From an uncultured Caulobacter sp. (GTDB lineage Bacteria; Pseudomonadota; Alphaproteobacteria; Caulobacterales; Caulobacteraceae), in the NCBI GenBank assembly GCA_937991555.1, contig CALKHU010000047.1, forward strand, positions 1 through 17,761: a stretch of DNA of 17,761 nt. Direction: 5' to 3'. Below the pieces are notes generated by a model. It was not told the DNA's origin, made no database searches, and worked only from the letters and a program-made list of their open reading frames with translations. The translations under genes were made by a program, and so were the position numbers. Below are positions 9,134-15,868 of this stretch, piece after piece. Each line of letters opens with the position of its first letter. Position 1 is the stretch's first letter.

Positions 9134-10318
9134 TCACCCTTCGCCGAGCGTCGGCGGCGACCCCGACCAGCGCGACATCAGGGCGCCCAGGAAGGCCGGC
9201 CGCGCCGGGTCGGCCGCCGGCGTGCTCCACAGGTCGCCGGCCATGGCCCGCTCGAAGGCGCCGTCGAAGGTGCGCTGCATCGACGGGGTGTCGAAGCTCA
9301 TCATGCTGCCCTGCGCCGGCTCGGGCCGGATCGAGGTGACGCTGAGCGGCAGCTTGTGGGCGGCGCAGAAGTTCGTCGTCATGCTGATCGCCTGCCGGTA
9401 GCTGAAGCGCAGCATGGTGTCGAAGCTGCGGATCAGCACCGACGGCACGTTGTTCGGAGTGGTGCGCGGCGCCTGTTCCAGGACCGTGTTGACGATCAGA
9501 TAGATGCGGCTGCGCTGCAGCCGGCGACGCAGGTTCTTCCAGCGCAGCATCGCCTCCGGCATCACGAACAGCGGCGTGGCCACCCCGCCGTCGACATGCA
9601 TCTCCTCGTAGGCGACGCCTTCGAACTGGACCGCGAAGCGACGCGGCGGGAACAGCCCCGGCAGGCTGGCGGAGGCGATCAGGACGTCCCGGAACAGGCG
9701 CACGGCCGCCGGCCCGCCGACCGAGGCGATCTCGCCCATGTTCCAGATCACGGTCCGCTGGCTGTCGAGGTCGGTCGTCGCCACCAGCAGCCGGCGACCC
9801 AGCGCGTGACGCTCGGCGACGGCGGCGACCATCTCCTCGTTGACGAAGGGGTCGAGCAGCCGCTCGAGCTGCTCGCTCTTGAACACGCCGCCGAGATTGG
9901 TCGAAAGGCCGCCGATGCTGAGCAGCTTTGACGCGTAGCCGCCGGTGTAGGCGTCGCGCAGTTTGTCGTCCCATGCCGGTCCCAGGAAGGCGAACGGCGC
10001 GATCAGGGCGCCGGTGCTGACGCCGGTGACGATGGCGAAGTCCGGCCGCGCCCCGGCCGCCGTCAGCCCGACCAGGACCCCGGCGCCGAACGCGCCGCCG
10101 GCGGCGCCCCCGGAGATGGCCAGGATGTTGAAATCCTCGCGCACCACCAGCGCCTTGGGCAGCGCCAGCCGGTCGGCGGCGGCGGTCAGCGACTCCTCCG
10201 CCTCCTCGACGGTGAGGCGCACCCCCTCGAAACCCGGAATCTCGGCGTCGCCCGACGGCGGCGCGGCCAGCCGGATGAAGCCGTTCAGCAGTGTGGCCTT
10301 GCCCTTGTCGTCCGCCAT
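9134..10318 (-). CDS. Patatin-like phospholipase/acylhydrolase
   Basis: The 394-residue patatin-domain protein carries every element of the Ser-Asp dyad fold. ILAISGGAAGGAFGAGVL holds the glycine-rich oxyanion loop (69-79), GVSTGA (99-104) supplies Ser101 as nucleophile, and HVDGGVATPLF supplies Asp243. The ATG at 10318 is preferred over the in-frame GTG nine bases upstream. An AAGGGTGG purine run sits 5 bases before the ATG, whereas that run directly abuts the GTG. There is no clear signal peptide; the N-terminus is charged (MADDKGK). This points to a cytoplasmic or peripheral enzyme releasing fatty acids from phospholipids or other esters. It follows the 2OG oxygenase gene by 65 bases on the same strand. 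The substrate is not predictable. Confidence 0.9.
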   Translation of the reverse strand: MADDKGKATLLNGFIRLAAPPSGDAEIPGFEGVRLTVEEAEESLTAAADRLALPKALVVREDFNILAISGGAAGGAFGAGVLVGLTAAGARPDFAIVTGVSTGALIAPFAFLGPAWDDKLRDAYTGGYASKLLSIGGLSTNLGGVFKSEQLERLLDPFVNEEMVAAVAERHALGRRLLVATTDLDSQRTVIWNMGEIASVGGPAAVRLFRDVLIASASLPGLFPPRRFAVQFEGVAYEEMHVDGGVATPLFVMPEAMLRWKNLRRRLQRSRIYLIVNTVLEQAPRTTPNNVPSVLIRSFDTMLRFSYRQAISMTTNFCAAHKLPLSVTSIRPEPAQGSMMSFDTPSMQRTFDGAFERAMAGDLWSTPAADPARPAFLGALMSRWSGSPPTLGEG

Positions 10319-10383
10319 GATGTCCACCCTTCGCCGCCCCGGTGCAGGGAGGCGGCAGCTCTGCCTTGCCGCGACGCCGCGGC

Positions 10384-11313
10384 CTACTTGCGCAGGCCGA
10401 TCGCCCGCAGCCGCTCGTCGAGAAACGCGCCGGCCGTGATCGGCGGGAACTTCGCCCCGTCGCCGATACAGCTGGGCAGCACCTCGAGCGAGGTGGCCAG
10501 CGTCGGGTGCATGAAGAACGGCATCGAGTAGCGGCTGACGTTCGGCCCCGTCGGGTTGACCACACGGTGGGTGGTCGCCGGGATCACGCCGTTGGTCATC
10601 CGCGCCAGCATGTCGCCGCTGTCAACGATCAGGTTGGTCGGCTCGGTGACTACCGGCAGCCAGGTGCCGTCGCGGTCGAGGAGCTCCAGGCCCGCGCCCC
10701 TGGCCGCGACCATGATGGTCAGGAAGTTGATGTCCTCGTGCGCCGCCGAGCGGACGGCGCCCGGATCGACGTCCGGCGCCAGCGGCGGATAGTGCAGCAC
10801 CCGCAGCAGCGAGGTGCCCCAGCGCACCTTGTCGTCGAACCAGGTCTCGGCGAGGCCGAGCCGGGGCGCCAGGGCGCGCAGCAGCACCACGCCGGTCTCG
10901 TTCAGCGCATCGAACAGCGCCGTGAAGGCCGGCCGCACGCCCGGCGCCTCGTCCGGCCAGACGTTGGGTTCGAACGGCTCGTCGGCGGGCGCGTCCGGGG
11001 ACGGGTCGTGGCCGACCTGCCAGAACTCCTTGAGGTCAGGATGGCCGCTGTCCTTGGCGTGCTCGACGCCGAACGGCGTGTAGCCGCGCAGGCCGGCGGC
11101 GTACTTGCGCTTGGTCTCCTCCGGCAGGGCGAACAGGCGCTCGGCCTCGCCATAGGCCCGCTGGAGCAGGTCAAGCGGCACGCCGTGGTCCTTCAGGATG
11201 AAGAAGCCGTACTCCTGCAGGCCGCGCATCATCGCGTCGGAAAAGGCGGCGCGCCGGGCGGCGTCACCGTCCGTGAAGTCCTTCAGACTGAGTTCGGGGA
11301 CGTTGCGGGTCAT
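10384..11313 (-). CDS. 2-oxoglutarate/Fe(II)-dependent oxygenase, isopenicillin N synthase family
   Basis: The 309-residue protein has the DIOX_N region (FSDAMMRGLQEYGFFILKDHG, 24-44) and a C-terminal jelly roll carrying the iron triad. His192 and Asp194 are in AHEDINFLTIM and His249 is in TTHRVVN. Arg261 and Ser263 in SRYSMPFF provide the 2-oxoglutarate-binding RxS. The motif set predicts decarboxylation of 2-oxoglutarate coupled to hydroxylation, desaturation or ring chemistry on an unknown small molecule. Plant and bacterial members act on hormones, antibiotics and xenobiotics. The ATG has no visible SD (bases just upstream on the coding strand read TTTCGCCCC). The upstream region is almost wholly occupied by a hairpin-rich repeat, so expression signals must lie inside the repeat or come from read-through. 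Confidence 0.9.
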   Translation of the reverse strand: MTRNVPELSLKDFTDGDAARRAAFSDAMMRGLQEYGFFILKDHGVPLDLLQRAYGEAERLFALPEETKRKYAAGLRGYTPFGVEHAKDSGHPDLKEFWQVGHDPSPDAPADEPFEPNVWPDEAPGVRPAFTALFDALNETGVVLLRALAPRLGLAETWFDDKVRWGTSLLRVLHYPPLAPDVDPGAVRSAAHEDINFLTIMVAARGAGLELLDRDGTWLPVVTEPTNLIVDSGDMLARMTNGVIPATTHRVVNPTGPNVSRYSMPFFMHPTLATSLEVLPSCIGDGAKFPPITAGAFLDERLRAIGLRK

Positions 11314-11329
11314 GGGGCGAAACTACCCG

Positions 11330-11486
11330 GTTCCTCTCCCTCTTGGGAGAGGGGGACCATGCGGAGCATGGTGGTGAGTGAGGCACGGCAGCCCGAGGGT
11401 GATGCGCTGCGCGGATCGCCAAGCCTTCGGTGTCCATGCTTCCCTCTCCACCACCCTCCGGGTGGTCCCCCAAGTGGGGGAGGAAC
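11330..11486. repeat. Composite inverted repeat with four hairpins
   Basis: The 172-base gap between the ribokinase and oxygenase genes is filled by a structured element. Its ends, GTTCCTC and GAGGAAC, are inverted copies. The two roughly 50-base arms align imperfectly as inverted repeats, sharing GTTCCTC, CTTGGG, GGACCA, CGGAG and TGGTGG in order. Each arm folds into two hairpins: CTCTCCC/GGGAGAG (11334-11351) and ACCATGC/GCATGGT (11356-11372) on the left; ACCACCC/GGGTGGT (11450-11466) and TCCCCC/GGGGGA (11466-11481) on the right. About 75 bases of unique-looking sequence separate the arms. It encodes no protein I can support. The architecture fits a dispersed intergenic repeat or small non-autonomous element; I associate similar 'gggagaggg' repeats with Caulobacterales from memory. 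No clear target-site duplication is visible. Confidence 0.75.
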
Positions 11487-12331
11487 TAGAGAAGTGCGTC
11501 CACCTCATTGCGCCAAGGCAGCCCCGACTGCGCCCCCGGTTTCGTCGTGCTCAGGGCGCCGGCCGCGCAGGCGAAGGCCAGGGCGTCGGCCGGCGGCTTG
11601 CCCTCCAGCAGGGCCAGGGTCAGGGCGGCCACGAAGGTGTCGCCGGCCCCGGTCGTATCCAGTGCGTCCACCTCCGGCGGCTCGGCGGTCGCCAGGCGGA
11701 CGCCGTCGCGGAACAGGCCTGCGCCGCGCGAGCCCCAGGTGATCGCGACCAGCCCCGGCAGGCCGTGCAGCCGCTTTCCGAACGCCTCGGCCTCGCCCTC
11801 GTTGACCACCAGCAGGTCGGCGCGCCGCAGCACCGCGTCGTCGATCTCGGGATCGGCCGGCGCCAGGTTCACGCAGACGAAGCCCCGCGCCCGCGCTGCG
11901 GCCGCCGCCACGGTCGCGACCGGGACCTCCAGCTGCAGGATCAGCGGCTCGGCGATCGCCTCCGGCAGCAGGCCCGGCGTCAGGGCCAGGTTGGCGCCGG
12001 AGGCGACGACGATCTGGTTCTCCGCTTCGGCGTCGACCGCGATCAGGGCGGCGCCGGTCGGCAGCGCGGGATCGACGCCGACGCCGGACAGGTCGACGCC
12101 ATCGGCCTTGAGCAGCGCCAGCGCCTGGCCGGCCATGGCGTCGGCGCCGACCCGGCCGATCATCGCGACCTCGGCCCCGAGCCGCCGCGCGGCCAGCGCC
12201 TGGTTGGCGCCCTTGCCGCCGGGATGCACCGCGAGGGTCGCGCCGGTGACGGTCTCCCCGGGGGACGGCAGGGTCGGCGCGGTCGCCACGAAGTCGAGGT
12301 TGATCGACCCGACGACGGTGATGCGGCTCAT
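11486..12331 (-). CDS. rbsK: Ribokinase (PfkB family)
   Basis: At 281 residues this is a slightly short ribokinase, the ATP-dependent enzyme making ribose 5-phosphate. The N-terminus MSRITVVGSINLDFV and PSPGETVTG match ribokinase. PfkB signature 1 is HPGGKGANQALAARRLGA (36-53), NEGEAEAF is at 177-184, and signature 2 is DTTGAGDTF (225-233) with Asp231 as catalytic base. The C-terminus (GAQSGLPWRNEVDALL) matches the usual ribokinase ending but stops abruptly. The start overlaps the nucleoside hydrolase stop by 4 bases (ATGA), indicating tight coupling: ribose released from nucleosides would be phosphorylated directly. The stop codon TAG takes its last base from the first base of the adjoining inverted-repeat element, so a few C-terminal residues may have been lost. 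Another pentose or deoxyribose as substrate is possible. Confidence 0.92.
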   Translation of the reverse strand: MSRITVVGSINLDFVATAPTLPSPGETVTGATLAVHPGGKGANQALAARRLGAEVAMIGRVGADAMAGQALALLKADGVDLSGVGVDPALPTGAALIAVDAEAENQIVVASGANLALTPGLLPEAIAEPLILQLEVPVATVAAAAARARGFVCVNLAPADPEIDDAVLRRADLLVVNEGEAEAFGKRLHGLPGLVAITWGSRGAGLFRDGVRLATAEPPEVDALDTTGAGDTFVAALTLALLEGKPPADALAFACAAGALSTTKPGAQSGLPWRNEVDALL

Positions 12332-13266
12332 CGCGCCAACCTCTCGAGCATCAGCGCGAAGACCGCCTCGTGGTCGACCTCCGTCACCCAGCGGACGGTG
12401 GGGGTGAAACCGGCCGGCAGCCGGAACTCCACGGCGGTATGGCCCAGGGTCAGGGGCGACAGGGTCTCGACGCGCAGGTCGACAGGCGCCGCGGTGAACA
12501 GCTCCGGCGCCAGCAGCCAGGCGATGGTGCAGGGGTCATGCAGCGGCGGGCTGTCGCCGCCGACCAGCCGCCGTTCCACGTCGACGGAGAAGTCGAGCAG
12601 GGTCGCCACCGACCGCGCGGCCACGGTGTCGATCGCCCGTATGGCCTCGACCCGCGCCGGCGTCGCCCGCACCTGGTGGGTCGCGTCCAGGCCGAGGGTG
12701 ACGATGCAGCAGCCGGAGCCGAAGACGACGTCGGCCGCGTGCGGGTCGGCGTGGATGTTGTATTCGGCCGAGGCGGTGATGTTGCCGCCCTCGCGGCGGG
12801 CGCCGCCCATGACGACCACGGTCCCCAGCCGCGCGGCGATGCGGGGCTCCAGCTCCATCGCCAGGGCGAGGTTGGTCATCGGGCCGGTCACCGCCATGGC
12901 GACGGACCCCCGCGGCCGGCGCATGATGGTCTCGGCGATGAAGGCCGCCGCATGGCCCGGCGCCTCCGGCGCCTCCGGCTCGAACACCGGCAGGTCGCCC
13001 AGGCCCGACTCCCCGTGAAAGTGGCTCGCGACGACCGGCGGTCGCCCCAGCGGGGTTTCGGCGCCCCGGTAGACCGGCACGTCCTCGCGACCCGCCAGCT
13101 GGCGGATCAGCCGGGCGTTGCGCGCGGTCAGCGCGGCCGGGACGTTGCCCGCCACCGTGGTGACGCCGAGGATGTCGAGATCGTCCGGCGAGGCGAAGGC
13201 GAGGAACAGGGCGAAGGCGTCGTCGACACCCGGGTCGCAGTCGAAGATGATGGCTTGGCGGGACAC
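12328..13266 (-). CDS. Nucleoside hydrolase (IunH family)
   Basis: Starting at the GTG just before the conserved N-terminus gives 312 residues, the usual family length. This enzyme cleaves the N-glycosidic bond of nucleosides to base + ribose. The calcium-binding cluster DCDPGVDDA supplies Asp11, Asp15 and Asp16. SHFHGESGLGDL, VVMGGARREGGNITASAEYNIHADP and LHDPC (His243, Asp244) complete the active site. The His-Asp pair in LHDPC matches that of inosine-uridine-preferring hydrolases. In-frame TTG codons at 13314 and 13302 could extend the N-terminus by 16 or 12 residues, but none of the three starts has a strong SD. An exact TTGACA at 13309-13314 suggests that region is promoter. The gene overlaps ribokinase by 4 bases. 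No transporter gene lies next to the pair. Confidence 0.9.
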   Translation of the reverse strand: MSRQAIIFDCDPGVDDAFALFLAFASPDDLDILGVTTVAGNVPAALTARNARLIRQLAGREDVPVYRGAETPLGRPPVVASHFHGESGLGDLPVFEPEAPEAPGHAAAFIAETIMRRPRGSVAMAVTGPMTNLALAMELEPRIAARLGTVVVMGGARREGGNITASAEYNIHADPHAADVVFGSGCCIVTLGLDATHQVRATPARVEAIRAIDTVAARSVATLLDFSVDVERRLVGGDSPPLHDPCTIAWLLAPELFTAAPVDLRVETLSPLTLGHTAVEFRLPAGFTPTVRWVTEVDHEAVFALMLERLAR

Positions 13267-13285
13267 CGGGCCATTGTCGACGCAG

Positions 13286-13314
13286 ACTCGCGGACGCGGC
13301 AAGGCGGATGTCAA
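13286..13314 (-). promoter_or_regulatory. Possible promoter of the nucleoside hydrolase-ribokinase operon
   Basis: On the minus strand an exact TTGACA (13309-13314) stands 17 bases before a poor -10 candidate GCGAGT (13286-13291). Transcription start would then be near 13279, leaving only about a dozen bases of leader before the GTG at 13266. That would be consistent with the lack of an SD. The -10 match is weak, so this rests mainly on the -35 hexamer. Confidence 0.33.
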
Positions 13315-13318
13315 ATCC

Positions 13319-13339
13319 CGTGACTGCCCTCACGTCACG
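13319..13339. promoter_or_regulatory. Dyad in the divergent promoter region
   Basis: CGTGAC - 9 bases - GTCACG is a perfect 6-bp-arm palindrome of 21 bases centred between the divergent nucleoside hydrolase and VOC genes, immediately upstream of the TTGACA hexamer. Its size and placement suit an operator for a dimeric regulator controlling one or both transcription units. No regulator gene is in the window. Confidence 0.35.
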
Positions 13340-13393
13340 ATGTCAGGCAGGCAGGCAACAGAGCCGGAACACGCCGGCCGTCCGGAGGAACCG

Positions 13394-13963
13394 ATGACCC
13401 AGTCCGTCAGGACCGTCCCCTTCGCCGGGGCCCACCATGTCGCCTACCGCTGCCGCGACGCCGAGCAGACGCGCTGGTTCTACGAGGATGCGATGGGCCT
13501 GCCCCTGGCGGCGGCCCTGGTCATCGAGGCCGTTCCCGGGACCCAGGAAGACACGCCCTACATGCACCTGTTCTTCCAGCTGCCGGACGGCAACTACATC
13601 GCCTTCTTCGACGAGCCGGAGAAGGCCGATCCCGAGTGGTTCGGGATGAAGCACGGCTTCGACATGCACTACGCCTTCGAGGCGGAGAGCGAGGCGGCGA
13701 TGCTGGCCATGAAGGACCGCATGACGGCCGCCGGCGTTCCGGTGTTCGGGCCGATCGACCACGGCTTCGTGCGGTCGGTCTACATGTACGACCCCAACGG
13801 CATCCAGATGGAGTTCACCTGCCGGGCGGACCGCCACGACGAGATCATGGCCGAGGAGAAGGCCCACGCCCACGAGGCGATCCGCCAGTGGAGCGAGCGC
13901 ACCCGGGCGACCAAGCTGGCGAAGTTCGGCGAACAGGCGCTCAGCCGCCGGGGGCGCGCGTGA
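13394..13963 (+). CDS. VOC family (glyoxalase/extradiol dioxygenase fold) protein
   Basis: The ATG with GGAGG 5 bases upstream gives a 189-residue protein; the reading frame stays open upstream but that part is not this protein. Two beta-alpha-beta-beta-beta modules are visible. Module 1 starts at AGAHHVAYRCRD (His14/15) and runs to GNYIAFFDEP. Module 2 starts at FDMHYAFEAE (His92) and runs to YMYDPNGIQMEFTCR (Glu140). These are the usual metal-ligand positions of glyoxalase I, fosfomycin-resistance and extradiol dioxygenase relatives. A charged helical tail (about 147-189) extends past the fold. The stop overlaps the start of the hydrolase gene by 4 bases (GTGA), so the two are co-translated and probably act in sequence. 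Ring-cleaving dioxygenase, epimerase or lyase activity are all possible. Confidence 0.88.
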   Translation: MTQSVRTVPFAGAHHVAYRCRDAEQTRWFYEDAMGLPLAAALVIEAVPGTQEDTPYMHLFFQLPDGNYIAFFDEPEKADPEWFGMKHGFDMHYAFEAESEAAMLAMKDRMTAAGVPVFGPIDHGFVRSVYMYDPNGIQMEFTCRADRHDEIMAEEKAHAHEAIRQWSERTRATKLAKFGEQALSRRGRA

Positions 13964-15105
13964 AGTACGAGCGCATCCCCTACCTCGTCGTCTTCGACGA
14001 GACCGCCGCGTTCAAGGACACCTACGCCGGCCAGATGGGCAAGGTGACGCTCGAGGCGCACCTGCTGAAGCCGGAAGCGCCTTCGGACACCGTGGTGGTG
14101 ATGATGCACCCGATCGGGGGCGGGGCCTATCTGCCGATGCCGGGCCTGCTGGCGCGCAAGGGCGTGCACGTCATCTACGGCAACAGCCGCTTCCGCGGCA
14201 ACGACACCGCCCTGACGATGGAAAAGGTCGCGCTCGATCTCGGCGCGGTGGTGCGCGACGCCAGGGAACGGCTCGGCTACCGTAAGGTCGTGCTCGGCGG
14301 CTGGAGCGGCGGCGGCGCGCTGTCGCTGTTCTACCAGGCCCAGGCGACCGAACCGACCATCACCCATACGCCGGCCGGCGACCCCTTGGACCTGACCGCG
14401 GCGGGGCTGATCCCGGCCGACGGGGTGATGCTGCTGGCCTCGCACCTGTCGCGGAACCTGACCCTGACCGAGTGGATGGACCCCTCGATCACCGACGAGA
14501 GCCGGCCGTTCGACCGCGATCCGGAATGGAACCTCTACGACCCGCGCAATCCGAACCGGGCGCCCTATTCCGCCGACTACCAGGCCGAGTTCCGCCGCCG
14601 GCAGATCGCACGAAACGACCGCATCAGCGACTGGTGCTTCGAACAGCTGGAGGCGCTGCGCAAGGCCGGCAAACCCAACCACGAACGCTGCTTCACGGTG
14701 CAGGGCACCATGGCCGCGCCGCTGTGGCTCGACCCGACCATCGACGCCAACGGCCGCAAGCCGAACTGGTGCTTCCTCGGCGAACCGGAGGTGGTCAACG
14801 ACGGGCCGGTGGGCCTCGGCCGGTTCACCACCCTGCGCAGCTGGCTGTCACAGTGGTCCTACCGACACTCCAACGCCGACGGCCTGAAATGCGCCGCGAA
14901 GCTGACGGCGCCGATGCTGGTCATCGAGAACGGCGCCGATGACGCCTGCACGCCCAGCCACGCGGCGCGGCTGATGGCGGCGGCGACGGGGGCCGAGATC
15001 GAGCACCACCTGATCGAAGGCGCCAATCACTACTATTTCGGCCAGCCCGAGCTCGGCCAGGCCAGCGCCGCCCATGTGGCGGACTGGCTGCGGCGGTTCG
15101 ACTAG
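13960..15105 (+). CDS. Alpha/beta hydrolase
   Basis: Starting at GTG inside the VOC stop (GTGA overlap) gives 381 residues; the open frame continues upstream but there it only mirrors the VOC gene. The fold's elements are in order: MMHPIGGGAY (oxyanion loop, from about 48), VVLGGWSGGGALS with Ser116 as nucleophile, VIENGADDACTP with Asp327/328 as the acid, and IEGANHYYF with His357. A large cap-like insertion of roughly 170 residues lies between nucleophile and acid and includes the DPEWNLYDPRNPNRAPYS region. There is no signal peptide. The translational overlap with the VOC gene suggests it hydrolyses a product of that enzyme. C-C bond hydrolases of meta-cleavage pathways have this partnership, but an ordinary esterase is equally possible from sequence. 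Confidence 0.9.
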   Translation: MKYERIPYLVVFDETAAFKDTYAGQMGKVTLEAHLLKPEAPSDTVVVMMHPIGGGAYLPMPGLLARKGVHVIYGNSRFRGNDTALTMEKVALDLGAVVRDARERLGYRKVVLGGWSGGGALSLFYQAQATEPTITHTPAGDPLDLTAAGLIPADGVMLLASHLSRNLTLTEWMDPSITDESRPFDRDPEWNLYDPRNPNRAPYSADYQAEFRRRQIARNDRISDWCFEQLEALRKAGKPNHERCFTVQGTMAAPLWLDPTIDANGRKPNWCFLGEPEVVNDGPVGLGRFTTLRSWLSQWSYRHSNADGLKCAAKLTAPMLVIENGADDACTPSHAARLMAAATGAEIEHHLIEGANHYYFGQPELGQASAAHVADWLRRFD

Positions 15106-15139
15106 GTCTCCCCCGGCCGCTGTCAACTGCTGCGTGCGG

Positions 15140-15167
15140 TTTACACGGGCCGGCGCGCTGGCATCAT
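15140..15167 (+). promoter_or_regulatory. Possible promoter of the CMD-family gene
   Basis: In the 103-base gap after the hydrolase gene, TTTACA (15140-15145) is followed after 16 bases by CATCAT (15162-15167), a 5/6 and 4/6 match to the sigma-70 hexamers. Transcription would start near 15174, just before the hairpin that overlaps the ribosome binding site. Confidence 0.3.
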
Positions 15168-15178
15168 GACCGCCTCGC

Positions 15179-15202
15179 GCCTCCAGGTGGCGCCATGGAG
15201 GT
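15179..15202 (+). promoter_or_regulatory. Hairpin that can mask the CMD gene's ribosome binding site
   Basis: CCTCCA (15180-15185) pairs perfectly with TGGAGG (15196-15201), and a G-U pair can extend the stem to 15179/15202. The 3' arm contains the GGAGG Shine-Dalgarno sequence located 7 bases before the ATG at 15209. The loop itself contains self-complementary TGGCGCC bases. When folded, ribosome access would be blocked. Confidence 0.4.
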
Positions 15203-15208
15203 CCAGCA

Positions 15209-15859
15209 ATGCCACGTCTTCGTCAGGTCCCCCGCGCCGAGGTCGACCAGGGCACGGGCCTTCGCATGTACAATCTGCTGTTCGGCGACCGCGACCCGGT
15301 CGCCGAGCCGGGCACCGCCACCGGCACGCCGGGCAACTGGTGGACCGTGTTCGCCAACTCCCCCGACGCGCTGCACCACGCCTGCCAGGGCTTCGGCTAC
15401 TACCGCAGCCCGAAGCGGAAGATCGACCCGGTCCTGCGCGAGCTCGGCCAGACCCGCGTCAGCTGGGTGCTGGAGACCCAGTTCGGCTTCTCGCAGCACT
15501 GCAAGTCCCTGCGCGGCCTGGGCGTGTCCGAGGAGCGGATCGCGGCCGTCGCCCACTGGCAGGTCGCCGACTGCTACACCGACAATGAACGCGCCGTCCT
15601 GGCCTACGCCGACTGCCTCGCGGCCCAGCACGGCCGGACGCCGGATGCGGTGTTCGACAGGCTCAAGACCTTCCTCTCGGATGAGGAGATCCTCGAGTTC
15701 ACCTACATCACCAGCCTCTACATCATGCATGCGGTGATGAACCGCGCGCTGCGCCTCGAGTACGACGACATCGAGGAGCGCGTCGTCGAGATCGCCGCGC
15801 CGGAGGGCAATGGCGGCGTCGGGCGCGACTTCCTCGACACCGGCCGCGACGGCGGCTGA
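15209..15859 (+). CDS. Carboxymuconolactone decarboxylase (CMD/AhpD-like) family protein
   Basis: The ATG with GGAGG 7 bases upstream gives 216 residues. The CMD helical core lies in the middle: DPVLRELGQTRVSWVLETQF, FSQHCKSLRGLGVSEERI (Glu89, His97, Cys98), then NERAVLAYADCLA and EEILEFTYITSLYIMHAVMNRAL. The Glu-x7-His-Cys arrangement is that of the family, but there is a single Cys where AhpD-type peroxidases have CxxC. A disulfide-based peroxidase cycle is therefore unlikely. CMD proteins act in protocatechuate-type catabolism or as redox proteins, and many are uncharacterised. The gene follows the hydrolase by 103 bases on the same strand and converges with pirin, with only 9 bases between the stops. 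Confidence 0.88.
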   Translation: MPRLRQVPRAEVDQGTGLRMYNLLFGDRDPVAEPGTATGTPGNWWTVFANSPDALHHACQGFGYYRSPKRKIDPVLRELGQTRVSWVLETQFGFSQHCKSLRGLGVSEERIAAVAHWQVADCYTDNERAVLAYADCLAAQHGRTPDAVFDRLKTFLSDEEILEFTYITSLYIMHAVMNRALRLEYDDIEERVVEIAAPEGNGGVGRDFLDTGRDGG

Positions 15860-15868
15860 CAGGCGCCC

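Noticed and set aside
13118..13393. N-terminal extension of the VOC gene
   Set aside because: The open frame runs antisense through the nucleoside hydrolase start. The ATG at 13394 has a strong SD and begins directly before the VOC fold.
13636..13959. N-terminal extension of the alpha/beta hydrolase
   Set aside because: This part is an alternative-frame reading of the VOC gene; the GTGA overlap gives a natural coupled start at 13960.
15166..15588. Possible upstream open frame (ATG at 15166) overlapping the CMD gene
   Set aside because: It is out of frame with the CMD gene, has no SD and has an Arg/Pro/Ser-rich translation typical of a shadow frame.
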